Below, in pieces: positions 29,900 to 38,907 of a stretch of 64,000 bases of DNA. Both the position numbers and the translations under genes were made by a program. The notes under the pieces are model-generated. The model searched no databases and had not been told where the DNA came from. It saw only the letters and a program-made list of their open reading frames with translations. Position 1 is the stretch's first letter, and each line of letters opens with the position of its first letter. The stretch is from Calditrichia bacterium. Lineage in GTDB: Bacteria; Calditrichota; Calditrichia; RBG-13-44-9; J075. The stretch spans positions 87,352 to 151,351 of the forward strand of contig JANQQU010000029.1 in assembly GCA_028284905.1 (NCBI GenBank), in the 5' to 3' direction.

Positions 29900-30165
29900 A
29901 TGTTTACCTCAAGAAAGAGCCAGCTAACAGCTGACTTCAGTATGCTTGATTCGTTTTTTTGTTCGGCACTTAAATTAGCAAGGAATAAGACAAGATGCAA
30001 TAACGCCCGGGGCAATCATCAAAGTATTAGCGGGTGAGCTAAATTTGCAAGTATTGGGGGAAACGTCTATATTAGGCCGATTCGGGCATTTTGCTCTACT
30101 AAAACTATTTGACGAAACGCTCGGATCATTCACAAACCACTGGGGCACCAGTATGGAGGTATTGT

Positions 30166-30663
30166 ATGTCATACGTAAAGGTCTTGCGTATCGGTTTTAT
30201 AGCAATTTTATTTTGCAGTTTTACCGCACTCAACGCCCAGGATAAAGATCTGAAATCCCTGGCAGAAGCATATGTGGCAGCATGGAATAGTGGTTCTACG
30301 GATGGATTTGATGCACTTTTATCTGCGGATTTTAAACGCCATGCGCCCCCTTCGTCAGCCGCACCGATGACTGATGGCCTGGAAGCAATGAAGCAGGTAG
30401 TGAACGGGGCACATGCAACATTTGAAGGTTTTAATGTCGTTATTGACGAGGTCATCGTTGGCGACAATCGCTACGTCATGCGCTGGACGTATAGCGGCAC
30501 GCATACCGGTGAGGGCAACCCGGGATTAGCGGGCAAGCAAGTGAAAGATACCGGGATTAGCGTTGTGCATGTTGCCGATGGTAAGATGGTTGAAGAATGG
30601 GCTGTCTGGGATAACCTCGCTACAATGATGCAACTTGGTATGACTGTTGTACCGAAAGAATAA
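30166..30663 (+). CDS. secreted SnoaL-like / ester-cyclase-type protein
   Basis: About 165 residues. Start ATG 30166 with GGAGG 7 nt upstream gives a signal peptide ending near TALNAQ. The mature part has the cystatin-like NTF2/SnoaL cone pattern: LAEAYVAAWNSGSTDGFDALLSADFKRHAPP, FNVVIDEVIVGDNRYVMRWTYSGTHTGE and MVEEWAVWDNLATMMQLG. Members include polyketide cyclases and many proteins of unknown role; activity on a small ligand is possible. The signal peptide suggests a periplasmic site. Single gene. Confidence 0.82.
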   Translation: MSYVKVLRIGFIAILFCSFTALNAQDKDLKSLAEAYVAAWNSGSTDGFDALLSADFKRHAPPSSAAPMTDGLEAMKQVVNGAHATFEGFNVVIDEVIVGDNRYVMRWTYSGTHTGEGNPGLAGKQVKDTGISVVHVADGKMVEEWAVWDNLATMMQLGMTVVPKE

Positions 30664-30781
30664 TTAGCAGCACACGACAAATTTCTATAAAGCTGTAATA
30701 GAAGCAAGCGAAGAAACGTTCATGCTATCTGTTACAGCTTTTTTCTTATTTTTTGCCAATCTAATTCGCGGCTCAACACAC

Positions 30782-31339
30782 TTAACTTTCGCCTCGCTTT
30801 TTTTGCTCTGCCTCCCATTGTTTAAGCAGCTCGGCAAATGCTTTTTCTCTCTTTACTATATAATCTTCAATTCTTGATTTTTCACTTAAAGGAGAAACAA
30901 ATTTCCAGCCCCAATCCACCAAAAGTAGATGATTGATTTTCGGCAACAGGTAAAGTTCCCGGGAAGCGTCACTACACCAGATCGAAACGACTGCTTCGTT
31001 TTCATCAATTTCTACAAATATTATTGCCTGTTCATCTTCGCCAAAAGCATGAACATTGCTACATAAGTCTCGTACGGAACTGTAACCGGTATACACTGCG
31101 TCATATTCCGGGCACTTTCCGGAAAGGGATTTCCTTATTTCCGCCAATGTTATTCCCAGTTCAGATAACTTCCGGGGTGAATCTTCCCTTAAGAACATAT
31201 CATCCCAGCCGGCGCCACTTTGATGCTTTTTGGAGAAATTTGTTATTTCTTCGATTTGCATCTGGCAAAATTTCAGGGCTTCGATTGGTAATACTTCAAT
31301 CTGGCAATAATCGTCTTCATGGAAATAAGCTTCTCGCAT
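30782..31339 (-). CDS. hypothetical cytosolic protein
   Basis: 185 residues, start ATG with AAGGA 6 nt upstream, acidic N-terminal half (FHEDDYCQIEVLP) and a charged C-terminal helix (EKAFAELLKQWEAEQKK). No signal peptide or membrane segment. The hydrophobic strand pattern in the middle (AIIFVEIDENEAVVSIWCSD) suggests an alpha/beta fold. I do not recognise the family. It is transcribed away from the FecR gene at 31519. Confidence 0.7.
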   Translation of the reverse strand: MREAYFHEDDYCQIEVLPIEALKFCQMQIEEITNFSKKHQSGAGWDDMFLREDSPRKLSELGITLAEIRKSLSGKCPEYDAVYTGYSSVRDLCSNVHAFGEDEQAIIFVEIDENEAVVSIWCSDASRELYLLPKINHLLLVDWGWKFVSPLSEKSRIEDYIVKREKAFAELLKQWEAEQKKRGES

Positions 31340-31465
31340 GTTTTTCCTTCTAATTAGCGAAACTCAATAATTTCTTACAGTAAGGGAAAGAAAATCGGAT
31401 CAATTCGCAGAAATAATTTGTTTTTTTTCTCCAATATCCGTTAACTCTTTTGACCGTTCGGTTTC

Positions 31466-31495
31466 TTGAATGACCCTACTATGATGATGTTATAA
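31466..31495 (+). promoter_or_regulatory. candidate sigma-70-type promoter for the FecR gene
   Basis: TTGAAT (31466-31471) and TTATAA (31490-31495) are separated by 18 bp, 24 nt before the 31519 start codon, which also has AAAGGAG. Sequence match only. Confidence 0.35.
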
Positions 31496-31518
31496 AACAT
31501 ACTCCGAAAGGAGACGCT

Positions 31519-32316
31519 ATGCAAAAAATTTTAGTCACATGTTTGATCATTGGCGGACTGCTCTACTCGCTGAGTGCATTTGGTCAGGAAGCTGTTGGCA
31601 ATATGGCCGATATTAAGAAGAAACGGGGCGGCATAGCTCCCGAGGTTACCCGCCAGGCTGGTCCCACCGGCACTGCCAGTGCGATTGCGAAAGAAGCCGC
31701 GGTAAACGCCCAGGATATCTTACAACTGGGTGATAATACCCTCGCCTCTATCACATTCAACGACGGCGGCTTTGTGAAAATGCGCGAAGGCACTAAAATG
31801 GAAGTGCTTGGCATCGACGAAATATTCCTGATCGACGGGCATCTGTTTATCAATAATAAGTGGCAAAGAAAAGGCGGGCGAAAACTTACCATAAAAACCA
31901 AGAGTGTCTCCGCCGGTACCATCGGTACAAAATTTTACGTGTACTATTGCGAAGCGATTGATTCGTTAATGCTTGCCGTTTTTGAAGGCGCAGTTTTGCT
32001 GGAGAGTGCCGATCCTTCCAATCCCGTCGAAGGCGCCCCGCTGGAAGTTCTTGCCGGGCAGGCGGTTACGGTAACACAAAACAAGGTCAACAGAGAGCCA
32101 AAAGCGGGCTTTCTGCCAGTAAAGCGCAGCGCAAATGCCTGGCAAAAAACGATTGGCCCGAAACCATTTCCGGTTTGGGGGATGTTTGTGCCTGCCGCTG
32201 CCGCTGCAGTTGGCATCGCCGCTGGTATCATCGCTATAACAGCTGATGAAAGTCCTGCCGATGTCAGCACCACCGCTACCGGAACGATTGTAGTGGGCAT
32301 TCCCCCGGGTAATTAG
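31519..32316 (+). CDS. secreted FecR-domain protein with C-terminal membrane segment
   Basis: 265 residues; ATG with AAAGGAG 6 nt upstream; signal peptide ends near SAFGQ. The FecR-like beta domain is seen as LQLGDNTLASITFNDGGFVKMREGTKMEV, GHLFINN and IKTKSVSAGTIGTKFYVYY ... AVFEGAVLL. A hydrophobic helix (about 217-245, AAAAAVGIAAGIIAI) is near the end, so the beta domain is probably periplasmic and membrane-tethered. No anti-sigma N-terminal domain or sigma-factor gene is near, so this is not a standard FecR-FecI pair. A lipoprotein gene follows 34 nt later, in an apparent operon, and the pair converges on the CHAT-STAND-CHASE2 gene. Confidence 0.82.
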   Translation: MQKILVTCLIIGGLLYSLSAFGQEAVGNMADIKKKRGGIAPEVTRQAGPTGTASAIAKEAAVNAQDILQLGDNTLASITFNDGGFVKMREGTKMEVLGIDEIFLIDGHLFINNKWQRKGGRKLTIKTKSVSAGTIGTKFYVYYCEAIDSLMLAVFEGAVLLESADPSNPVEGAPLEVLAGQAVTVTQNKVNREPKAGFLPVKRSANAWQKTIGPKPFPVWGMFVPAAAAAVGIAAGIIAITADESPADVSTTATGTIVVGIPPGN

Positions 32317-32350
32317 CCCGATAATAAGCTATCATGAGAGGAGACCTGAA

Positions 32351-33994
32351 ATGTTTAGCAAAATAGAATTGAGATCTCACCCCTCAATCGTTCTTTGTTT
32401 ACTACTGCTTTTCTTTTTACTGTTCCCAACCTGTTCAGAGAATGATCCTTCCGGGCTTGACGAAAATTTTAGCGTTCAGCTGGATCTGGTATTGCCAAAG
32501 CTGGAAAACGCCGCTGATCCCAATGCAACAATTGATGCCGTCACCGTAACAGTTACTGCGGAGGGGGAGCCGTTTTTCGACGAATTTACGGAAACATTGG
32601 TTATTAGCGGTAGTACTGCAACAGGGTCGATTGAAGTATTAAAGGGCGAAGATAGAAAATTTAATGTTCTCCTGCTGACCAGCGGCGTGACAATTTTCTG
32701 CGGATCGCAGACGATTGATATTCTCGGTGAAACCTTTGATCTGGATTTTCAATTTTCACAAAAGTGTAAGGATGTCACAGCATCGATATTCAATAATAGC
32801 CCCTTTTCCAGCGCGGGTAATAGCATTGCCGTGGACTGGATCACCAGTAACACCGGCGTGGAACCCATCCCCGAAGCCTTTGATGATGAAGTCTGGTTGA
32901 GTACCACGCCGGGCACTGCAAACAAGGATGTTCTCCTGGGCACTTTTCGCCACTCAAGCGGACTCGCAGTAAATACCGACGTGCCTGTTTCGCTTGATGT
33001 AACCATTCCAAATCCGCTGCCGGGCCCCGGCGGTATCTATTCGATTTTTGTAGAGAATGATGCCAATGGCGAAGTTGAAGAAAGTGATGAAACCAATAAT
33101 TATTTTCTTAACGATATCACTTTACTCGGCACCGGAGACCTGCGGGCAACTTTAACCTGGGATACAGGCATCCCGCTGACGGACTCTACAGATATAGATA
33201 TTCACGTCATTGAACCGGATGGCAGCGAGATCTATTGGGGTAATGAGAATGGAACGACAGCTAACCTGGATGTCGATAATACAGCCGGACTTGGACCGGA
33301 GAATATTTTTGTAGAGGCAGGAACCGCGGCAGCCGGCGTCTACGAAGTCTTTGTTGTCTACTTCGATGCTATCGCTCCTGCGCCGACGACGGAAGCGACG
33401 GTTAGTTTAACGCTGTTTGAAGGTACTGCACAAGAAGAAAATCAAACTTTTACCCGCACATTAACAGTCGCGGATGATGCTACCGGCTTTAATGTTGCCA
33501 CGGTAACTTTCCCAGGCGGTGTAATTACCGAAACATTTGGCACTCGCAGCACGGACCCTCCCATAGATTTAAATATCACATCATCCTGGGATAACGCCGC
33601 CCTGAATTTAGACGTCTTTTTATTACACCCGATGGTGTTGGATACTATCGGCATTGGCGCAGATCCTGTAGTAATCGATACTGCCCTGGACGGTACCTAT
33701 TTGGTCTTTGTGGGGGCTAACGATATAGGTGTTACAAATGCTGAATTCAATATTACTGTTTTTGCGAATACGATGAGTGAAAACTCGCAGATAATTAACC
33801 GAACAATAAACTCTACCGGTTCTGATTACGTAGAACAGATTGCGACCGTTGAATACCCGGCCGGCACAATAACAGAAATTCCTGCACCAAATAGCGTCAG
33901 TAGCAATGGGTTTTCATCCGGCATCAAAGCAAAAGCGTTGATACGTCCAAAATCCAGTAAAAAATTAAGAAAAATGGCCAAAAAGCGACGGTAA
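32351..33994 (+). CDS. surface or periplasmic lipoprotein with CARDB-like and tandem YfaP-like domains
   Basis: 547 residues; GAGGAG 8 nt upstream of the ATG; lipobox LFPTC at C28. After an N-terminal beta region comes a CARDB-like Ig domain (about 140-255, with EVEESDETNNYF). Then DLRATLTWDTG ... TDIDIHVIEPDGSEIYWGN (about 262-300) matches the YfaP/DUF2135-type domain, and a second degenerate copy (LNITSSWDNAALNLDVFLLHP) follows near 415. The last 20 residues are strongly basic (KSSKKLRKMAKKRR). It is the second gene after the FecR protein. Its last ten codons overlap, on the opposite strand, the end of the CHAT-STAND-CHASE2 gene. Function unknown; adhesion or ligand binding is plausible. 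Confidence 0.8.
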   Translation: MFSKIELRSHPSIVLCLLLLFFLLFPTCSENDPSGLDENFSVQLDLVLPKLENAADPNATIDAVTVTVTAEGEPFFDEFTETLVISGSTATGSIEVLKGEDRKFNVLLLTSGVTIFCGSQTIDILGETFDLDFQFSQKCKDVTASIFNNSPFSSAGNSIAVDWITSNTGVEPIPEAFDDEVWLSTTPGTANKDVLLGTFRHSSGLAVNTDVPVSLDVTIPNPLPGPGGIYSIFVENDANGEVEESDETNNYFLNDITLLGTGDLRATLTWDTGIPLTDSTDIDIHVIEPDGSEIYWGNENGTTANLDVDNTAGLGPENIFVEAGTAAAGVYEVFVVYFDAIAPAPTTEATVSLTLFEGTAQEENQTFTRTLTVADDATGFNVATVTFPGGVITETFGTRSTDPPIDLNITSSWDNAALNLDVFLLHPMVLDTIGIGADPVVIDTALDGTYLVFVGANDIGVTNAEFNITVFANTMSENSQIINRTINSTGSDYVEQIATVEYPAGTITEIPAPNSVSSNGFSSGIKAKALIRPKSSKKLRKMAKKRR

Positions 33995-36900
33995 AAACTT
34001 TGCTTTAACCACTAAGGTAAGCACCTGGATAGACCAAATGATTGCGGCGATGGCGACGGCAATTGGCAGCAGCACATAAAAAATGTTATAGATGAATATT
34101 GCCAAACCGACAAAAGCGCCGCTTTCAATTAAGGTTAGCAAAGTAGGATCAATCCGCCGCTCCCGGAACTTCACGAAGTAAAATACATTCAGTGCGATGA
34201 TCAACAAGGCAATAATGATCTGCCAGTGAAGGCCACCGAGCGGCGCCTGCAGCAGATTGTTCACTGCATTGGCCTGTACATCCAGCCCGTAACGCCCCTC
34301 CTCCATATTCTGCGGAATATAATAATTTGGCGCCAACTTAAAGCCGACAATGGCAATTTTACCTTCCCAGAAACCAGCAGGCGCTGCATCCTGCAGCACT
34401 TCGTAATAAGAGTAATTTTGCAAATTATCATCTTCCCCGAGGAAGCTGATATAAAGGGTATTACCGTTCTCGAGTAAGCGGCCAAGTTGGGTAGAATCGG
34501 TTGCTTCCGGATAGAGCACCTTCACTGCGAATGGCGAGAGGTCATCATCTTCATCGTAGAGACGGATGGCCAGATCGTCGCCGGTATCCAGGAACTTCAC
34601 TGAGCCGTAGCTTTCGCCTACCGCCTCCAGGGAATAAGTTGGTTCGTAATCATCATCGCAATCGACCCCGAATACGATTTGGGTACCGCGCTCTTTTGCC
34701 CGGGCAATTGCCAGATTAAAGAGTGAATCATGTTGCGAGGAGTCGATAAAGCAGATGTTAAAGGCAATTACGCTCGCCCCGTTCTCGGAAAGCATATCGA
34801 CTAACGTGGCATGGTGTTTTCGAAAAGCGAGAAAGTTTTCTCCTCGCAAAGGCGCCAACTGCAAAGAGTTAGCAGTCGTGTCATCAATAGCCACTGTCAC
34901 CAGATCGGAATGGGGCTGCAGCATAAAATCTTTCACAATGGTGTCCAGCTTGGCAAAGAGGTCCATCCGGAAAAGGAGATAAATAACAAAAGTGATCAAT
35001 ACGATCCCGGCGGCCATCAGTCGTTGCATCTGGCGCATGCGCTGCTGCTGTGCCTTTTTACTGGCGGCCAGCATCCGCTTTTCATCGCCGTCCAGATCCC
35101 GGCGGCCGGCAGCGCCCGCTTCTAAAATATTAATATCCTGTTCGTCCAGCAGTTCCCCGGTTTTCCCCTCCTGCCAGCCGCTGCTGCGATTGGCCAGCAC
35201 CCGCATCGCCTTCTGCCCCGGGCGGTCGGAAATGTTAAACTCCCGGATTATCACCGGGGCCAGAATATCGTGCGCAAGGATGGTATTGTTCTTATCGATA
35301 CGCAGCAGCAGGTTATGTTCAATACATTTATCGATAAGTTCGTCGATGGTTTTCAGGCGTTTGCCATAATAGGTTGTCAGCGTTTCCCGGCTGCAGCGCC
35401 CGGCGGTACCGAGGTCGGTGGTGTGATGCTTGAGCAGATCCAAGGCCAGTCCGGCATTTACAGCGGCCGGCATTTCTGCCTCCACCCGGGCCATTTGCTG
35501 CTCAAAGAATTCCCCCATGGAGATGCCGGCTTTCTTCAGCTCCTGATACTGTTCCGGCGTAAAGCGAGGCGCTTCTTCGTCTTTCTCCCGAGCACTTTCC
35601 CAGAGCTTTTTCAGGATAATTTGCAACACTGGCGCAATCGGTGATTCCCGGTCAGCCAATAGGTCGTCGGCGAGGGTTTCCGGCAAGCTTCCGCTCTGGC
35701 TGGAGGCAATCTCCAGACGATATTTTGCCTGAACATCAGCATCGGCAGTGACCCCGGTAATCGCTTCGACAACCCCTTCCCGGTCGAGCCGTTTCAGGAA
35801 AACTTCCGCATAAGGGAATTTCAGGGCCTGGAAAGTATCGCGGATCTCCGGGTGATATTCCTTACGATAGCTAAGGATCAGCTTCCCCTGAATCGCTTTC
35901 TCATCACCGCTAAACAAGGGGTGAATGGCATGGAGGAAGCTAATCAATTCATCCACACCGTCGTCCCCCTCCATCGGGCGGGTGTAATGTTCTTCTAACT
36001 GGTCGAGAATGACAACCAGCGGCTTTCCTTCCCGGGCTTCAATCGATTGCCAGGTGTCGAGAATGTTCGTCAACTCCGCCCCCGGTATCGCGGGATTTTC
36101 TAAACGGCGGATGATGCCGGCAATGTCTGCGGCAATCGCTTTCTCCGGCAGTGCAGCTTTCAGCTGGTCCAGCAGGTCAATGATTTTCTGTTGACTTTCC
36201 GGATCTTCTTTCTCCACATCCGGGGCGGAGAGATCGGTGCCTAATCCTTTGGCGAGCGTACCACGCAGCCCTAGGGACTGATCCCGCCGCAGGTAGAGAA
36301 TAGTGAATTTATCCTTGATCCGCGGCAGCAATCCGGCATAAAGCAAGGAAGATTTCCCCACGCCGGACTTGCCGTAGAAGAGGATGATCGGATGGACGCC
36401 GTCGATATGACTGCGCAGCGCACGAATTTGCGCACCGCGACCGAAGAAGAGCGCAGCATCATCTTCTTTAAAATAGTTCAACCCAAGGAATGGCGCTGGG
36501 GGCAGATTGGCATAATATCTTTCCGGCAATGGTAAACCAAAGAGCGGATTGCGGGAAGCGCGCGGTAAATTCCATTCGGTCACCGCTTCGGAACCGGGGC
36601 GGACATAGAGCTCCCAGGGAAACTCTACCCGTGGTTTATCTTTCGATTTATGGCCTGGCCAAACTGCCCGATAGCCTTCGGAGGCGTCTGTGCGCGTCTT
36701 TACTTTCGCGGCGGCGGCTTCCCAGGATTGGGCGATCGTGCGCCCGGTGGCAAGACTTTCATAAAATTGGGTGGAAAGAATAGTGGCAGCGGCATCGTCG
36801 ATCGGCTGGGAAGTACCTACGACGACCGGTATGCCGAGGCTGCGTAATTTCTCCGCCTGCTGCTTGGAAGAGCAGCCATTGATAAACACCAGCTGTAATC

Positions 36901-37225
36901 CCTTTTGTGCAGCGAGAAAATTCATCAGGCCGTCACTGTTGGCATATTGGCGGCTGCCATCTGCCGCTTTTAAGAGCAAGGTATAATCTTCGGCATGACC
37001 ACCATAGTGGAAAATTGCGATACGGTCCTGGTATTTATCGAAAACACGGAAAATTTTATCGACATCGGTATCGGTCTCGTAAACGACTTCACAGAGGCCT
37101 TTTTCTTCCGCCTTATCCAAAGCAGCGCGAATACCGTCTTGTTCTTCAGTAAGTTTATAGAGGTAGGATTGATGATCGTTGGCAAAGGCCAGGAAGATGA
37201 CCGGTTTTCCATTCTGCATATTCAT
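33965..37225 (-). CDS. CHAT protease - STAND NTPase - CHASE2 membrane sensor fusion
   Basis: 1086 residues. Residues 1-200 look like a CHAT (caspase-like) domain with the catalytic pair H77 (FHYGGHAE) and C118 (VFINGCSS). After a linker, residues 245-660 form a STAND-type NTPase: FFGRGAQIRAL, Walker A GKSGVGKSS (285-293), Walker B VVILDQLEE (404-412) and a winged-helix-like region ending AHDILAPVIIREF. A membrane helix (735-753) leads into a CHASE2 domain (about 757-1000, starting KDFMLQPHSDLVTVAIDD), and at least two further helices lie near 1005-1070. CHASE2 is an extracytoplasmic sensor domain and CHAT an effector protease, so the protein could couple an outside signal, through NTP-driven oligomerisation, to proteolysis inside. 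That mechanism is inferred. The 3' end overlaps the convergent lipoprotein gene by 30 bp. Confidence 0.85.
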   Translation of the reverse strand: MNMQNGKPVIFLAFANDHQSYLYKLTEEQDGIRAALDKAEEKGLCEVVYETDTDVDKIFRVFDKYQDRIAIFHYGGHAEDYTLLLKAADGSRQYANSDGLMNFLAAQKGLQLVFINGCSSKQQAEKLRSLGIPVVVGTSQPIDDAAATILSTQFYESLATGRTIAQSWEAAAAKVKTRTDASEGYRAVWPGHKSKDKPRVEFPWELYVRPGSEAVTEWNLPRASRNPLFGLPLPERYYANLPPAPFLGLNYFKEDDAALFFGRGAQIRALRSHIDGVHPIILFYGKSGVGKSSLLYAGLLPRIKDKFTILYLRRDQSLGLRGTLAKGLGTDLSAPDVEKEDPESQQKIIDLLDQLKAALPEKAIAADIAGIIRRLENPAIPGAELTNILDTWQSIEAREGKPLVVILDQLEEHYTRPMEGDDGVDELISFLHAIHPLFSGDEKAIQGKLILSYRKEYHPEIRDTFQALKFPYAEVFLKRLDREGVVEAITGVTADADVQAKYRLEIASSQSGSLPETLADDLLADRESPIAPVLQIILKKLWESAREKDEEAPRFTPEQYQELKKAGISMGEFFEQQMARVEAEMPAAVNAGLALDLLKHHTTDLGTAGRCSRETLTTYYGKRLKTIDELIDKCIEHNLLLRIDKNNTILAHDILAPVIIREFNISDRPGQKAMRVLANRSSGWQEGKTGELLDEQDINILEAGAAGRRDLDGDEKRMLAASKKAQQQRMRQMQRLMAAGIVLITFVIYLLFRMDLFAKLDTIVKDFMLQPHSDLVTVAIDDTTANSLQLAPLRGENFLAFRKHHATLVDMLSENGASVIAFNICFIDSSQHDSLFNLAIARAKERGTQIVFGVDCDDDYEPTYSLEAVGESYGSVKFLDTGDDLAIRLYDEDDDLSPFAVKVLYPEATDSTQLGRLLENGNTLYISFLGEDDNLQNYSYYEVLQDAAPAGFWEGKIAIVGFKLAPNYYIPQNMEEGRYGLDVQANAVNNLLQAPLGGLHWQIIIALLIIALNVFYFVKFRERRIDPTLLTLIESGAFVGLAIFIYNIFYVLLPIAVAIAAIIWSIQVLTLVVKAKFLPSLFGHFS

Positions 37226-37398
37226 TTACCAGATGGTCCTTTCAAGAAGCGCCTAAGGTAGTTGAGCGTTTTCTGCAACCCTGCATATTTCACTCTATTT
37301 TACAAAAAATCGGCCAATCAACCAAACAACAAAAGCTCAGAATCTACTTCAGAAGATTCGTTGGCAATCGTTTTACATTTCAGAAACGGAGATGAAGA

Positions 37399-38364
37399 TC
37401 AAGTTTGATGGTTGGAGACGAATTGCCCGGCCTGGATTGATGCCGTCTTTTTCACCTCACCATCAACTGATAACTTTGAAAATACTATTGGGAGGCCCAT
37501 AGCGCTGAAAAAATTCTCTGTATCCTGGAGATGAAAATGGAGATGTGGCTCCGAGCTATGACCACTATGGCCGCATTTGCCAATAACCTCACCGCTTTTT
37601 ACCAAGTCCCCTACGGCAACCGGAATACTCCCTTTGATGAGGTGCGCATACAATCCATATTCATTAGGCGCATGTTCGATAATGACGTGGTTGCCGACGA
37701 AATTTGTCCCGGTAAAATCGACGATGCCATATCCAAGGAAAGGCGCATCTTTTATACCACTAACAACTTTCACGACTTTACCATCAGCCGCTGCGCAGAT
37801 ATTTTTACCATAACAAGCGTAATCCTGCAGCGCTGTTCCCCGGGAGGTATGCCTTACTTTGTTGCTATCCGCAATAACAAAATCGTAGGCATATCGTTGG
37901 GTAATTACTTCCCAGGAATGCGAATTTGCCTGCTCTCTACCGCCATTATAAACAAACCATTCATCTTCAAATGGCAAGCTGTAATCTACCTTGTTTTGAT
38001 AATTGATATATTTATCAGGATCATCTTTTAAGCGCGCCTTCAAAACAAAGTTACCCATTCCCTGGCGAATAATTTGAAGCAGCAGAAACGGATTTAACAA
38101 ACACAAAAATCCGCTGACGGTAAAGGTGAAGATCAAACCTTTTTGGCCGTATTTGCCGATTGGTCCGGAAGTCGGCCATTCCACTGCTTCCGCCGACTCG
38201 TCTTCATGGTCTGATGATCCGGCCAAAGCGGATACCAGGAAGTAAATCAACAAATATAGTACGATTGACCACACCAGGGATAATCGGTAATTCCAGATAT
38301 AATCCAGCCCCAGAAAAATGATCAGGAAAATAGTAATCGGAATGAAGGTTTTCGCTGCTGGCAT
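37399..38364 (-). CDS. membrane-anchored M23-family (LytM-type) peptidase
   Basis: 321 residues. Three N-terminal membrane segments (about 6-25, 28-48, 76-100) precede a LytM fold: H149 and D161 (RYAYDF), YAHL with H241, and HLHFH with H274 and H276, the residues expected to bind zinc and catalyse. M23 enzymes cut peptide cross-bridges in peptidoglycan. ATG with GGGGAG about 10 nt upstream. It is the last gene of a three-gene minus-strand operon (DoxX-like, unknown, M23) and ends 173 nt before the CHAT gene start, on the same strand. Confidence 0.85.
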   Translation of the reverse strand: MPAAKTFIPITIFLIIFLGLDYIWNYRLSLVWSIVLYLLIYFLVSALAGSSDHEDESAEAVEWPTSGPIGKYGQKGLIFTFTVSGFLCLLNPFLLLQIIRQGMGNFVLKARLKDDPDKYINYQNKVDYSLPFEDEWFVYNGGREQANSHSWEVITQRYAYDFVIADSNKVRHTSRGTALQDYACYGKNICAAADGKVVKVVSGIKDAPFLGYGIVDFTGTNFVGNHVIIEHAPNEYGLYAHLIKGSIPVAVGDLVKSGEVIGKCGHSGHSSEPHLHFHLQDTENFFSAMGLPIVFSKLSVDGEVKKTASIQAGQFVSNHQT

Positions 38365-38388
38365 AAGTGCTTGCTCCCCGTCCTCAAA

Positions 38389-38868
38389 TTAAATATCAGC
38401 ATTCAGTTGTCTGCGTAAATATTCCGCAATATTCGGACCTTGCGGGTTATTTAAAACCGTATCAATCCAGGCCTGGCGCTCAAATCCGTGAACGGCGAGT
38501 TCCCAGGTACAAGCCAGTAAATCATTATCAACCCGGGTAATATCACCCGGCGCATCCAGGGGAGATGAATACATATATTGCTTTATGATTTCCTGATCGT
38601 ACCACCAGTCCAGCAACAGCCAGTTGCGGTGCTCTCCCTGGTTGATAATCAGGAACCCGATCCCATAGCGGGTGTCATTCAGCGCCGGTTGGGGGAGTTT
38701 CGCAAGCATCGCCTCGGTTGCCAATTTAACGACCTGCGGATCCGGCTTTTCTGCCTTGTTAACTCCCTGATAACGAATGCCGTAAACTTTTATCCGCCAG
38801 CCTTTGTACTCCGCTAAATGGAGAAAACGGATCGGGCGGGTTTGATAGGGGCCTCTAAGTTTAATCAT
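38389..38868 (-). CDS. conserved hypothetical protein, operon with M23 peptidase
   Basis: 159 residues, start with AGGAG 9 nt upstream, no signal peptide. Recognisable blocks are RFLHLAEYKGWRIKVYGIRYQ, YGIGFLIINQGEHRNWLLLDWWYDQEII and LLACTWELAVHGFERQAWIDTVL. The Trp- and charge-rich pattern suggests a compact alpha/beta domain. It lies 24 nt before the M23 gene, so they are co-transcribed. I cannot name the family. Confidence 0.7.
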   Translation of the reverse strand: MIKLRGPYQTRPIRFLHLAEYKGWRIKVYGIRYQGVNKAEKPDPQVVKLATEAMLAKLPQPALNDTRYGIGFLIINQGEHRNWLLLDWWYDQEIIKQYMYSSPLDAPGDITRVDNDLLACTWELAVHGFERQAWIDTVLNNPQGPNIAEYLRRQLNADI

Positions 38869-38907
38869 TTTCTAAAACTCCTGTATGTTTCCGGTATATA
38901 CCGAATT

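Noticed and set aside
31519..32316. FecR protein as a sigma-factor regulator pair
   Set aside because: No sigma-factor gene and no anti-sigma domain are next to it.
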